A program made the translations under genes and the position numbers. Below, in pieces: positions 1 to 10,921 of a DNA stretch of 64,000 nt. The notes beneath the pieces were generated by a model. It was not told where the DNA came from and did not search any database. It was given only the letters and a program-made list of their open reading frames with translations. The stretch spans positions 1,488,001 through 1,552,000 of the forward strand of contig NZ_CP021913.1 in assembly GCF_002814095.1 (NCBI RefSeq), written 5' to 3'. The first letter of the stretch is position 1, and each line of letters opens with the position of its first letter. The stretch is from Sagittula sp. P11. Its GTDB lineage: Bacteria > Pseudomonadota > Alphaproteobacteria > Rhodobacterales > Rhodobacteraceae.

Positions 1-1
1 C

Positions 2-583
2 CCGGAATGCGGGCTGGTGGCCATCCTCGACGCCGACAAGGAGGGCTTCCTGCGGTCCGAGACCTCGCTGATCCAGACCATCGGGCGGGCGGCGCGGAAC
101 GCCGATGGCCGGGTCATCATGTACGCCGACCGCATGACCGGATCCATGGAACGCGCTATCGGAGAGACCAACCGCCGCCGCGAGAAGCAGATGGCCTACA
201 ACGAGGAACACGGGATCACGCCGGAGACGGTGAAGAAAAACGTCGACGACATCCTCGCCGGACTCTACCAGGGCGACACCGACCAGTCCCGCGTCACCGC
301 GAAGATCGACCCGAAGCGTCAGGGCTCCAACATCGCCGCTGTGCTGGAAGGCTTGCGGACGGATATGCGCAAGGCGGCGGAGAACCTCGAGTTCGAGGAG
401 GCCGCACGTCTGCGCGACGAGGTCAAGCGGCTGGAGGCGGTAGAACTGGCGGTGACCGACGACCCGCTGGCCCGACAGCAGGCGGTCGAACGGGCCTCCG
501 AAGAGGCAACCAAGGCCAAGGGCCGCTCGACAGCAGGGCGTCCCGGCCAGCGCGGCGGGAACGTCAAGCGACGCAAGCGGTAG
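2..583 (+). CDS. uvrB: UvrABC system protein B, C-terminal part (5' end outside window)
   Basis: UvrB is the damage-verifying helicase-like subunit of nucleotide excision repair; it is loaded by UvrA and recruits UvrC. Only about the last 193 residues are present, and the frame is open to the window edge. Visible are the end of the helicase C domain with motif VI (QTIGRAARN) and, near the C terminus, the UVR motif ([18 protein letters not shown]) that contacts UvrC. The extreme C terminus is a basic, low-complexity tail ending KRRKR. No operon partner follows. The family assignment is secure; the start lies upstream of the window. Confidence 0.97.
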   Translation, partial: PECGLVAILDADKEGFLRSETSLIQTIGRAARNADGRVIMYADRMTGSMERAIGETNRRREKQMAYNEEHGITPETVKKNVDDILAGLYQGDTDQSRVTAKIDPKRQGSNIAAVLEGLRTDMRKAAENLEFEEAARLRDEVKRLEAVELAVTDDPLARQQAVERASEEATKAKGRSTAGRPGQRGGNVKRRKR

Positions 584-867
584 GCCGAAGGGGGCTTCCG
601 GGCGGATTGAACCGTCGTTTTTCGCAGCCGTGCGGGAGCGGGAAGACACATTCGTCCAAAGGCCCGGGAACACTCAGGGGATGCAAGCGCTGCCGCATCC
701 CAAGCACCTATGGCAACAAGCCGCCAGCGGCAAAGAATCCCTTGCAAGACCACTTGAAAAGATGCGCCGCCATGTCATCTTCGTGTCATCCGGGCGCGAG
801 GCTCCGCCCGGCGGCTGCAAGCGCGGGGATCGCGCCTAGAGCGCCATCCTCCCTTCGGGCAAACCCC

Positions 868-1155
868 ATGCGTTTCACGCTTATCGCGGCTCTGGCCGCC
901 CTCGTCGCAGGTCCGGTCCTCGCCGATCAGACCATTGGCACCGTCCACAGCTGGACCCCGGCCACCCATACCCTCGTCCTGACCGACAAGACGGTCTGGA
1001 CCCTGCCGGCGGACCTGCTGGTTCCGGCCGACCTCGCCACCGGCGACCGCATCGACATTTCCTTCCAGTGGAAGGGTGACGACGGCCTTGGCGCGATCCA
1101 TTCCGTTGCCCGCGTGGCCCCGGCAGATGCGGCCGCCAAGCGCAGCGGTATCTGA
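868..1155 (+). CDS. small secreted protein, DUF1344-like
   Basis: A 95-residue protein with a clear signal peptide (MRFTLIAALAALVAGPVLA, cleavage near residue 19), followed by a compact beta-rich domain of about 70 residues. The pattern 'GTVHSW...HTLVLTD...W.LPADL' resembles DUF1344-type small periplasmic proteins, which are predicted to form a small barrel. The ATG is chosen because it begins the signal peptide; the frame is open far upstream, but that part has no signal character and overlaps uvrB in another frame. It stands alone between uvrB and a small membrane protein. The function is unknown, and the DUF assignment is from memory of the family pattern. Confidence 0.72.
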   Translation: MRFTLIAALAALVAGPVLADQTIGTVHSWTPATHTLVLTDKTVWTLPADLLVPADLATGDRIDISFQWKGDDGLGAIHSVARVAPADAAAKRSGI

Positions 1156-1169
1156 CATCAGACCCGAGA

Positions 1170-1190
1170 GGGGCCCCGACCGGGGCCCCG
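1170..1190 (+). terminator. possible hairpin after the DUF1344-like gene
   Basis: Two copies of the self-complementary octamer GGGGCCCC are separated by four bases, giving a strong GC hairpin 15 bases after the stop codon. There is no T-tract, so it may act as a Rho-dependent or processing structure rather than a classical intrinsic terminator. Confidence 0.35.
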
Positions 1191-1446
1191 CGACGGCGGC
1201 CGACCAGCGCCGCACCCGCCGGGCCCTTAGGCGGCAAACAGGGCGGCCCGTGCCAAGTCTGAGCCGCCTCCGCCCCCTTCCCCCGAACAACCACACGAGC
1301 GGCCCTTCGCGCCCGCCAAAAGCCGGTCTGAGCGGGCTTGACGCACGCCTGGCACGCACGGCCCCGCCTTACCAATTTTGACGTCGAGGGAACCCGATGG
1401 GCGCGAGCACGTTGTCTCCCCAGATAGCTAAACGGGAGCTGAACCA

Positions 1447-1635
1447 ATGGAATATGGTCTTCTGGGTCTTCTGATCCTCATCGCCGACATCTACGCAATC
1501 TACCAGACTCTGACCTCTGGCGCGTCCACGCTCGCCAAGATCGTCTGGACCCTCGCCATTCTGATCCTGCCGGTTCTCGGCTTCATCGCATGGCTGGTGG
1601 CCGGTCCGCGTGGCGGCGCACACGCCCGCATCTGA
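1447..1635 (+). CDS. PLDc_N-type small membrane protein
   Basis: A 62-residue protein with two predicted transmembrane helices (about residues 3-20 and 30-52), joined by a short polar loop. The pattern 'W.LAILILPVLGFIAWLVAGP' is the one seen in phospholipase D N-terminal (PLDc_N) small proteins, where the two helices occur alone without a catalytic domain. It is preceded by a GGGAGCTGAACC ribosome-binding region and followed by an intrinsic terminator at about 1655. It is probably an inner-membrane protein; its biochemical role is not known. Confidence 0.8.
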   Translation: MEYGLLGLLILIADIYAIYQTLTSGASTLAKIVWTLAILILPVLGFIAWLVAGPRGGAHARI

Positions 1636-1654
1636 CCGCAGGTTCAACGGCACG

Positions 1655-1692
1655 AAAAAAGCGGGTCCCTTTCGGGGCCCGCTTTGCTTTTG
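1655..1692. terminator. bidirectional intrinsic terminator
   Basis: The stem GCGGGTCCC / GGGGCCCGC with loop TTTC is flanked by an A-run on the left and a TTTGCTTTT run on the right. It sits between the convergent ends of the PLDc_N gene and icd, so it can serve both strands. Confidence 0.85.
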
Positions 1693-1707
1693 TCCGGTAC
1701 GAACGTC

Positions 1708-3912
<2,205 letters not shown>

Positions 3913-4233
3913 GGGATCCCCCTTGTTAACCTTGCGCCCTCTCTAGGCCAAACGCGCAACGGCGTCTACAGTATGCAGCTGTATACAGTGAGCCATTTCG
4001 TCGCCCATGCGCTGAAAACGAATTGTTCACTTTCACCATGTGGAAGATTCTTGCCGATGTTGCAGATTTGCCCCGCTCGTCGGATTTGCTGCAGTGTAGC
4101 AGGAGCGTCATGTCGCCATGTGGCCGGAACGCATGTAATTCCGTCAGAGATTGACGGCCCTCGCGGTGCGGCTTGCAAGCCGCGTTGCGCAGGTCGAGAA
4201 TGAACAAAAGCAAGTTTTGGGACGGGGTAAGAT
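3913..4233. other. divergent intergenic region, icd / polysaccharide export gene
   Basis: This 321-bp stretch carries no credible gene. It must hold the promoters for icd (leftward) and the export lipoprotein (rightward). Apart from the near-palindrome at 3971-3986 no clear structure was seen; the middle is locally more AT-rich than the coding DNA on either side. Confidence 0.6.
3971..3986. promoter_or_regulatory. near-palindromic operator candidate upstream of icd
   Basis: GTATGCAGCTGTATAC is a 16-bp inverted repeat with a single mismatched pair. A TACAGT hexamer overlaps each end as a direct repeat. It lies about 60 bp upstream of the icd start. The cognate regulator cannot be named from the sequence. 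Confidence 0.35.
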
Positions 4234-5628
4234 ATGAGCGTGACCTCCAAGCGGGCGCAGGGTCGGAGACTTATGCCGAAGGCCGGACGCTGGATCGGTG
4301 TTGCGGCGCTGACCCTTGCTCTGACGTCCTGCGGGATCACCTACAACAGCCCCACGGTCAATTCGGCCGCCGACGGCTTCCAGGTGACCGTTCTGGAGAT
4401 GTCGCCGACCGTCGTGGCAAGCGCCAACCGTTCGGCCTATGCGCCGCAAAGCCTGCCCGCATCGTTCTTTGCCAACGCGGGCGGAGGCAGTGCGCGCGGT
4501 GTCGGTGCCATCCCGCCGACCCCCTACCTGCCCGACGAATCGCGTGAGACGCTCGAATTCCGGCCGCTGCCCGATGTCGCGCCGCAGCCCTACCGCATCG
4601 GTGTGGGTGACGAGCTTCTGCTCGCCACCAAGAGCCGCAACTCTGTCGAGGAACTGTCCGGTCTGCTCGCCGCGGCAAATCAGCGTCAGGGCTACACCGT
4701 CCGCGACGACGGCAACATCGCCATCCCCGACGTGGGCTCCATCCCGGTGGCTGGTCTGACCATCGAAGAGGCCGAGAACCGTCTGTTCCAGGTGCTCGTC
4801 GACAACCAGATCGACCCGACCTTCAGCCTCGAGGTGAGCCGCTTCAACTCGCAGCGCGTGGCCGTGGGCGGCGCCGTGCGCACCCCGACCATCGTGCCGA
4901 TCACCCCGAATGACCTGACCCTCGGCGAGGCGATCATCGCCGCCGGTGGCACGGACATCCGCGACCGCGAATTCGCCTCGATCCGCGTTTACCGCCAGGG
5001 CACGCTCTACCAGATCCCGCTGGAAACCTACCTCCAGAACCCGGGCATGCAGGACAAGCTCATGCAGGCGGGCGACGCGGTGTTCGTCGATACCTCCTAT
5101 GACCTCGACCGCGCGCTTGAGTTCTACCGGGCAAAGATCGACGTGATCTCGCTGCGCCAGAGCGCCCGCAACAGCGCCCTGGCCAACCTGCAGTCGGAAA
5201 TCAACATCCGCCGCGGCGCGCTGGAAGAGGACCGCAGCAACTTCGACCGCCGCGAGAAATACGGCGCAAACGGACGCCAGTACGTTTATCTCGCCGGTGA
5301 AGTGCGCGGCCAGAACCGCTTTGCCCTGCCGTTCAACGACCGGGCGACGTTGGCAGACGTGCTTTACAACGAGGGCGGCTTCGACACCACGACCGGCGAC
5401 CCGTCGGAAATCTACGTGCTGCGCGGCGACCCGCAGGCCGGCTATGGCGACATCGTCATCGCCTACCACCTGAATGCGCGCAACGCGGCAAAGCTGATCC
5501 TCGCGACGAAGTTCGAGATGCGCCCCGACGACATCATCTTCATCGAGGAACAGCCGATCACCAAGTGGAACCGCGCCCTGCAGCAGCTGTTCCCGGTCCT
5601 GCTCCGCAGCGCACAGAACGCTCTTTGA
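4234..5628 (+). CDS. polysaccharide biosynthesis/export outer-membrane lipoprotein (Wza/KpsD-like)
   Basis: A 464-residue exported lipoprotein. The N-terminal hydrophobic stretch ends in the lipobox LTSC, with the lipidated Cys at residue 33; an alternative ATG at 4273 would give a shorter signal peptide. A Poly_export domain starts near residue 117 (YRIGVGDELLL) and is followed by an SLBB-type segment (RVAVGGAVRTP). A second SLBB segment lies at about 350-395 (YVYLAGEVRG). These features match outer-membrane channels for capsule or exopolysaccharide. No Wzc-like kinase or glycosyltransferase lies beside it, so it is an isolated member of an export pathway. Confidence 0.88.
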   Translation: MSVTSKRAQGRRLMPKAGRWIGVAALTLALTSCGITYNSPTVNSAADGFQVTVLEMSPTVVASANRSAYAPQSLPASFFANAGGGSARGVGAIPPTPYLPDESRETLEFRPLPDVAPQPYRIGVGDELLLATKSRNSVEELSGLLAAANQRQGYTVRDDGNIAIPDVGSIPVAGLTIEEAENRLFQVLVDNQIDPTFSLEVSRFNSQRVAVGGAVRTPTIVPITPNDLTLGEAIIAAGGTDIRDREFASIRVYRQGTLYQIPLETYLQNPGMQDKLMQAGDAVFVDTSYDLDRALEFYRAKIDVISLRQSARNSALANLQSEINIRRGALEEDRSNFDRREKYGANGRQYVYLAGEVRGQNRFALPFNDRATLADVLYNEGGFDTTTGDPSEIYVLRGDPQAGYGDIVIAYHLNARNAAKLILATKFEMRPDDIIFIEEQPITKWNRALQQLFPVLLRSAQNAL

Positions 5629-5651
5629 GCATCTGATCGAAAATTCGGCAG

Positions 5652-5679
5652 GTGCGACCGTTTTCAAGCACGGTCGCAC
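5652..5679 (+). terminator. hairpin after the export lipoprotein gene
   Basis: A perfect 9-bp inverted repeat, GTGCGACCG / CGGTCGCAC, with a 10-base loop lies 24 bases after the stop. The T-tract is weak (TTGCT), so termination is plausible but not certain. Confidence 0.5.
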
Positions 5680-5716
5680 TTGCTGGGCTGCGAAAACGCC
5701 TCATATACAATCCGGT

Positions 5717-6481
5717 ATGAGACTTTTCGGCAAGCCACGCGGGCGTGACCGCGATCAGCAAGCAGTGCGTGCAAACGTCCCCTTCGAAGCGCCCTTGGCG
5801 CCCGAGGAGGCATTCTTCGCCATCGGTGACGTGCACGGCTGCCTCCGGCCGCTCGGCAACCTGCTGCTGGAGATCGACAAGCGCGACAGCGCTCCAAAGA
5901 TCGTGTGCCTCGGCGACATGATCGACCGCGGCGAACATTCCGCCGGTGTCCTGCAACTGCTGTTCGCCATGAGCCGCGAGATGGGCGACCGTTTTGTCTG
6001 CCTGCGCGGTAACCACGAAGAGATGATGCTGCGCTACCTTGAAGATCCGGAGCGGCAGGAGTCCCGATGGCTCGGGCATGGCGGGCTGCAGACACTCGCC
6101 AGTTTCGGCGTCTCCCGCAGTGGCAAGCGCGATCCGGAAGGGCTGCGCGACCGTCTTCTTTATGCGATGGGGGACGACATGCTGGAGTGGCTGCAGGGCC
6201 TGCCCTCACGCTGGCAGACCGGCAACGTGACGACGGTGCATGCCGCCGCTGACCCTGCACTGCCGATGGATTTCCAGTCGACGCAGGTGCTGACCTGGGG
6301 CCACCCCGATTTCTTCCGGGTCAACCGCGACGATGGCATCTGGGTGGTGCACGGCCACACCATCACCGAGGACGCGAAGGCGGAAGACGGGCGCATATCC
6401 GTGGACACAGGCGCCTACCTCTCGGGCCGCCTGACGGCCGCGCATGTCTACCCCGGCGGTGTCGACTTCATCCAGACCTGA
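5717..6481 (+). CDS. PPP-family metallophosphoesterase (serine/threonine phosphatase-like)
   Basis: A 254-residue cytoplasmic protein with the three signature motifs of PPP-family phosphatases in order: GDVHG at residues 37-41, GDMIDRG at 66-72 and GNHE at 98-101. A histidine-containing VVHGHT motif follows near residue 210. These supply the two-metal active site that hydrolyses phosphomonoesters such as phospho-Ser/Thr; bacterial relatives also act on small molecules. It follows the polysaccharide export gene in the same direction, but a hairpin lies between, so co-regulation is uncertain. The substrate is not known. Confidence 0.88.
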   Translation: MRLFGKPRGRDRDQQAVRANVPFEAPLAPEEAFFAIGDVHGCLRPLGNLLLEIDKRDSAPKIVCLGDMIDRGEHSAGVLQLLFAMSREMGDRFVCLRGNHEEMMLRYLEDPERQESRWLGHGGLQTLASFGVSRSGKRDPEGLRDRLLYAMGDDMLEWLQGLPSRWQTGNVTTVHAAADPALPMDFQSTQVLTWGHPDFFRVNRDDGIWVVHGHTITEDAKAEDGRISVDTGAYLSGRLTAAHVYPGGVDFIQT

Positions 6482-6507
6482 GCCGGAGTCGGACGGCGCG
6501 GTTGCGC

Positions 6508-7158
6508 TCAGTTCCCGGATTCGGAGAAGTGCTGGTAGTCCTTCGCGGACGACCATGTGCCGCCCCACCCCCAGCCCCGTTTCGTGAAGGCGGTGACGAC
6601 CGCATCGTCCGGCAGGATCACCCCCGGAACGTCTGGTCGGCGCTCTGACGGCTCGTCGTAGTCCACGCCAGCGTCCGGCGACGTGTGCCGCCCCTGCACA
6701 TAGGGGTTGTGAACCGGGTTGATGTCGATGGCCTTCCCGAGCGCGTGCTGCGACAGCCGCGACGTCCCGGCGACAAGACGGCAGTTGAACGCCGAGGTAT
6801 TGTTGGCCGCCATCGAAAACCCGTCGTCCCCGGCGAACTCGTGCACCGGGCGCATGCTCTGGATCGGGTAACGAGCGGCATGGATGTCGGCGAAAATGTC
6901 CAGCATGGTATCGGCCACCTCTGTCGCTACAACCAGCTGGCCGGTCTGTTCCGCGCCCGCGAAGTCCACGTAGGGCACGCTCAGCAGGCGCAGACCGTCG
7001 CGGTTGGGGCACGGCAGGTCGGCGTGCCAGCTCACGCCCTGCATCTTCTGCCAGATGTCATCGGGGATGGGCGACTGGCTCCCGCGTTCGGCCAGTGCGG
7101 TTGATGCGAAAGCCGTCAGAGCCGCGACGCCCAGAACCGCTGCGATGTGTCGTGTCAT
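6508..7158 (-). CDS. M15-type peptidase / extensin-like exported protein
   Basis: A 216-residue exported protein with a signal peptide (MTRHIAAVLGVAALTAFASTALA). The motif SQHALGKAIDIN supplies the first His and Asp zinc ligands of M15 D-Ala-D-Ala carboxypeptidase-like enzymes, and YQHF near the C terminus supplies the third. This suggests a peptidoglycan-peptide hydrolase in the periplasm. The ATG at 7158 is preferred over the one 12 codons upstream because it directly begins the signal peptide and has GGGAG about 8 bases before it. A related name for such proteins is extensin-like C-terminal family. Confidence 0.8.
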   Translation of the reverse strand: MTRHIAAVLGVAALTAFASTALAERGSQSPIPDDIWQKMQGVSWHADLPCPNRDGLRLLSVPYVDFAGAEQTGQLVVATEVADTMLDIFADIHAARYPIQSMRPVHEFAGDDGFSMAANNTSAFNCRLVAGTSRLSQHALGKAIDINPVHNPYVQGRHTSPDAGVDYDEPSERRPDVPGVILPDDAVVTAFTKRGWGWGGTWSSAKDYQHFSESGN

Positions 7159-7248
7159 CCGCCCGTCTCCCTTTTTCTCGCACGTTCGCGGCATTGGCCC
7201 GATGCGGCAAGTGCGGATTTCCCGCCTTTCTCCGGCATGTTCCGACGC

Positions 7249-8610
7249 TCAGTCCGACAGGTACTTGCGGCTGATGTAGCCGAGCCGACCCTGCGCATCG
7301 CTGACCTCGTACCAGAAGACATTGCGCGAAATGCAATCCAGCGCCTGTTCCTTCTGCTCCGTATCGGCCGGGTCCAGCGCGAAGGCGTTGCAGGCCTCGC
7401 GGCAGGTGCGTGCACGGTCCTGGTCTCCCGGCGCCTCCAGCGACTGGCTGCCGACGATGGTCAGCGGTTCACCCAAAGGCACCTCGCGCAGGACGGTCGC
7501 GCCAAAGCCCGCCTCTGCCCGAAGGTTCACGAAGTCGGAGACGTTCACCACCTTCACCTGCGGGGAGGCGACCCAGCAGGACGGGAAGGTGACAGCGGTC
7601 AGGGCCTCGCGCGCCTTGGCGGCAAGCTCCGCGCGGAAATCGGTCTGGGCGGTGGCGTCATCTGCTGGCGCATCGGGTCCAGGCAGGTCGGAGAGCGGCG
7701 TGGCGGGGTCATGGAAGGCGAAGGGCGCAAGGGCCCGGAAAGTCGTGTCTCCGACTGTCCCGTTTCCGAACCGGAGTGTGCCCAAAGCCTCCCCCGGCCC
7801 CGCATCGAGCGAGAGGTCGACTTGGCACCGCGTCGTCTGCGCCGCACCAAACGCGGCTTCGGAGCTTATGCGCACCGCACCCGTGCCGAAGCTGTCCACC
7901 GTGAAGCCGACCTCCCGGTCGTGGGACGGCAGGTCTGCGGGCGACAGGTCGAGCCGCGCGCCGTCCGCATTGGAACAGGCGTTCTGCAGCGCCGTATCGG
8001 CCCCGGAGGCAGGCAGCGTGACCGGTGCCACGGCAATCCCCCATCGCGCGGCATCGCCCACGGTGGAGACCCGGAACACGCCGTTCCCCTCCAGAAGCGC
8101 CAGCAACAGCGAATCCGGCAGATCCAGATCCCGGCGCGTCCGCAGCCGGATGACCTCTGCCACGGCGGAGAGGCCCGCGCCAAACGCGGCTTCGGCCTCT
8201 GCCCGCGGGATCATGTCCTTGTCTGGCAGTACCTGCGGAGCAGAAAACCCGAGCACCGCCGTCGGGTGCATCACCCGCGCCCCACGCGCACCGGCGATGA
8301 AGATCAGCGCACAAGGCCCTTCGCAGGTCGCACCCTCGGTCACCAAGGTCGCCATCGGCACCTGCGCCACGAGGTCCGCCACCTCCAGCGCGGCAGGCAT
8401 CGATCCTCCGCTGCCATCGAGACAGAGCCGCAGGGGCCCCTCCCCCAAGTCCCGGATTGCCGACCGCAGCGCGCGGGCGTCGCCCTCGTCGGGCGGGCCG
8501 GTGAGTGTCAGGCTGCACGCGGCATCCGCACCGCCTTCGACGATCTCCGCAGCCCGGGCTTCGGGCGCGATCAGGGCGAAGGCGGCGAGGACAGGGATGA
8601 CACGCAACAT
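7249..8610 (-). CDS. periplasmic ClpP-fold (COG3904-like) protein with C-terminal SH3-like domain
   Basis: A 453-residue exported protein with signal peptide MLRVIPVLAAFALIAPEARA. The N-terminal half has the shape of ClpP/crotonase-fold periplasmic proteins: LCLDGSGGSMPAALEVADLV, then TCEGPCALIFIAGARGARV, where the Gly/Ser-rich turns would form the oxyanion region. The C-terminal part, from about residue 365, reads as a bacterial SH3 domain (VNLRAEAGFGATVLREVPLGEPL). A Cys-rich segment (CREACNAFALD) follows. The arrangement suggests a cell-wall-associated protease-like protein, but catalytic residues are not assured. GGAG lies 5 bases before the ATG. No partner gene is evident. Confidence 0.68.
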   Translation of the reverse strand: MLRVIPVLAAFALIAPEARAAEIVEGGADAACSLTLTGPPDEGDARALRSAIRDLGEGPLRLCLDGSGGSMPAALEVADLVAQVPMATLVTEGATCEGPCALIFIAGARGARVMHPTAVLGFSAPQVLPDKDMIPRAEAEAAFGAGLSAVAEVIRLRTRRDLDLPDSLLLALLEGNGVFRVSTVGDAARWGIAVAPVTLPASGADTALQNACSNADGARLDLSPADLPSHDREVGFTVDSFGTGAVRISSEAAFGAAQTTRCQVDLSLDAGPGEALGTLRFGNGTVGDTTFRALAPFAFHDPATPLSDLPGPDAPADDATAQTDFRAELAAKAREALTAVTFPSCWVASPQVKVVNVSDFVNLRAEAGFGATVLREVPLGEPLTIVGSQSLEAPGDQDRARTCREACNAFALDPADTEQKEQALDCISRNVFWYEVSDAQGRLGYISRKYLSD

Positions 8611-8777
8611 GGAGGCTCCGAACCAGTCGATTTCGGCGCGACCCTAGCACAGCCGCAAGTCGAAGCGACCCCGCGGATGGGCCACCGGACGATCGTTGCC
8701 GATGCCAGCCGCAGGGGGTGCGTTTGCCGCGCGATCCGCTAGACTCGACCGCCAAGACCCGAGCAGGAGCCCACACC

Positions 8778-10016
8778 GTGATCCGATCCGTTTTCCGCGT
8801 CCTCTGCCTGTTGACGGTGCTCGCAGCGCCCGCCCACGCGCAGGACCGCGCCGCCGTTCAGACGCAGTTCGAAGGCTGGCTGAAGCAGCAGGTCTGGCCG
8901 CGCGCGGAGGCGAAGGGCGTCTCGCGCGACACCTTCGACGCGGCGTTCAAGGGCGTCACGCTGGACTGGGACCTGCCCGACCTCGTGCCGCCGGGCAGCA
9001 AGCCGAAGACGCCCAAACAGCAAAGGCAGGCAGAGTTCGGGCAGCCCGCCAAGTACTTCTCTCGCGGGTCGCTCGACTACGCCACGCGCGAGGGCCGCAA
9101 GATGGCAAACGTCTACGCCCGCCCGCTTGCCGCGGCAGAGGCGCGGACCGGCGTTCCCGGGCGCATCGTGCTGGGCATCTGGGGCCGCGAAAGCAACTAC
9201 GGCAGCGCCGCGATCCCGCACGACGTGTTCCGTGTGCTGGGCACCAAGGGCTTCATGAGCACCCGCGCCGCCTATTTCACCGATGAACTCGTCGCCGCGC
9301 TGCAGATCGCCGAGGCCGGACACGCGCCGTCCTCAGCGATGAAGAGCAGCTGGGCCGGGGCGCTCGGGCAGCCGCAGTTCATGCCGACCAACTTCCTGTC
9401 CTACGCCACCGATGGCGACGGCGACGGGCACGCCGACATCTGGCGGTCGGAGGCGGACACCATCGCCTCCATCGCGCGCTACCTGCAAAGCCACGGCTGG
9501 GTGAAGGGACGCGACTGGGGGTTCGAGGTGACGGTGCCTGCCTCCGTCTCCTGCACGCTGGAAGGACCGGACCAGGGCAAGCGAATCTCCGACTGGGCGG
9601 CGATGGGGATCACGCGGGTCAGCGGCCGCCCCTTCCCCGATCACGAGGCGCAGGGCGAGGGGTTCCTGCTGATGCCCGCCGGGCGCAGCGGTCCCGCGTT
9701 CCTCGTCACGCCGAACTTCTACGTGCTCAAGGATTACAACATGAGTGATCTCTACGCTTTGTTCGTGGGGCATGTGGGCGACCGCATCCAGTACAATTCC
9801 GGCGATTTCTCTGCCGCCTGGGGGAATGTCGGCGGGCTCTACCGGTCCGACGTGGCCGTGATGCAGAGGGCGCTGGAAAAGATGGGCCACGATGTCGGCG
9901 GCGCGGACGGGTTGCCGGGGTTCAAGACCCGCCGCTCCATCGGGCGCTGGCAGGACAGCCGCGGGGAGCCAGCCACCTGTTTCCCCGAGGCATCGATGAA
10001 ATCCGCCTTGCGCTGA
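8778..10016 (+). CDS. lytic murein transglycosylase, MltB/SLT_2 family
   Basis: This enzyme cleaves peptidoglycan glycan strands to 1,6-anhydro-muropeptides. The product is 412 residues with a signal peptide (VIRSVFRVLCLLTVLAAPAHA). It carries the SLT_2 catalytic block with GIWGRESNYG (catalytic Glu) and the later GALGQPQFMPTNFLSYA and DGDGHADIW motifs. A short peptidoglycan-binding-like tail (MGHDVGGADGLPGFKT) follows. GTG at 8778 is chosen as start because AGGAG lies 8 bases upstream and it begins the signal peptide; the frame extends 20 codons further up without signal character. A second family member lies at 14366. Confidence 0.9.
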   Translation: MIRSVFRVLCLLTVLAAPAHAQDRAAVQTQFEGWLKQQVWPRAEAKGVSRDTFDAAFKGVTLDWDLPDLVPPGSKPKTPKQQRQAEFGQPAKYFSRGSLDYATREGRKMANVYARPLAAAEARTGVPGRIVLGIWGRESNYGSAAIPHDVFRVLGTKGFMSTRAAYFTDELVAALQIAEAGHAPSSAMKSSWAGALGQPQFMPTNFLSYATDGDGDGHADIWRSEADTIASIARYLQSHGWVKGRDWGFEVTVPASVSCTLEGPDQGKRISDWAAMGITRVSGRPFPDHEAQGEGFLLMPAGRSGPAFLVTPNFYVLKDYNMSDLYALFVGHVGDRIQYNSGDFSAAWGNVGGLYRSDVAVMQRALEKMGHDVGGADGLPGFKTRRSIGRWQDSRGEPATCFPEASMKSALR

Positions 10017-10074
10017 CTTGCATCCCGCCCGGCCTTACGCCTTTCTGCGCAGGACACGCAGGGAGGAGACAACG

Positions 10075-10857
10075 ATGACCGACACGGTGTTGAAGGCCGA
10101 GCGCAGGGGCGCCGTCCTCGTGCTGACGCTCGACGGGGCCAAGAGCCGCAACTCCATCGGGCCGGAGCTCTATACCGCGCTGCGTGAGGCCGTGATCGAT
10201 GGCAGCGACGATCCGGGGGTGCGCGCCATCGTCCTGACCGGGTCAAACGGCTATTTCTGTTCCGGCGGTAACATCGCCATGCTGAAGGACTCTGCCAGCC
10301 GCCCGCGCGGACAGGTTTCCTCCAACACCGACCTGCTGAACGCGCTGATTCGTGCGGTGCACGACGCGCCGGTGCCGGTGGTTTGCGCGCTCGAAGGCGG
10401 GGCGGCGGGGGCCGGTGCGTCCTTGGCGATGGCCTGTGACATGATCGTCGCCGCCGAGGGCGCCAGCCTCGTGATCGCTTACGTCAAGGTCGGGCTGACA
10501 CCGGATGGCGGCGCCACGCACTTCCTGCGCGGTGCCCTGCCGCGTCAGCTGGTAATGGAAATGTGCATGACCGGACGTCCCATGCCGGTCGAGCGGCTTG
10601 CGGACTTCGGCCTCGTGAATGAAATCGCGGCACCGGGCAGCGCCCTGGACCGCGCGCTGGAGATCGCCGAGCGGTTGGCCGATGGACCGGCGGGCGCGCT
10701 GGCGTCGATCAAGCACACCGTCAACATGGCGGAGGTCAACGGCCTGACGGCGCAGATGGCGCTGGAGGCAGACGGCATCAACCGGGCACGCTACACGGAG
10801 GAGGCGGCGGAAGGTCTGGCCGCCTTCCTCGAAAAGCGCCGCCCGGTCTATCGCTAA
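10075..10857 (+). CDS. enoyl-CoA hydratase/isomerase family (crotonase) protein
   Basis: A 260-residue soluble protein of the crotonase fold, which hydrates, isomerises or hydrolyses acyl-CoA thioesters. The oxyanion-hole segments are visible: SGGNIAML near residue 62 and EGGAAGAGASLAMACD near residue 105. These are followed by KVGLTPDGGATHFL, where the catalytic acid of true hydratases usually sits. The start is fixed by GGGAGGAG 6 bases before the ATG. The next gene encodes a DUF2478 protein 64 bp downstream. The exact substrate cannot be read from sequence. Confidence 0.88.
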   Translation: MTDTVLKAERRGAVLVLTLDGAKSRNSIGPELYTALREAVIDGSDDPGVRAIVLTGSNGYFCSGGNIAMLKDSASRPRGQVSSNTDLLNALIRAVHDAPVPVVCALEGGAAGAGASLAMACDMIVAAEGASLVIAYVKVGLTPDGGATHFLRGALPRQLVMEMCMTGRPMPVERLADFGLVNEIAAPGSALDRALEIAERLADGPAGALASIKHTVNMAEVNGLTAQMALEADGINRARYTEEAAEGLAAFLEKRRPVYR

Positions 10858-10921
10858 AGGCGGGCTTCCCCGGCGGCAGTTGACGGGCTATGTCTGGCAG
10901 ACCGGGGCCGTGGGAGGAACC

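Noticed and set aside
630-839. A 69-codon frame after uvrB
   Set aside because: It has no good start context or conserved pattern; the region looks intergenic.
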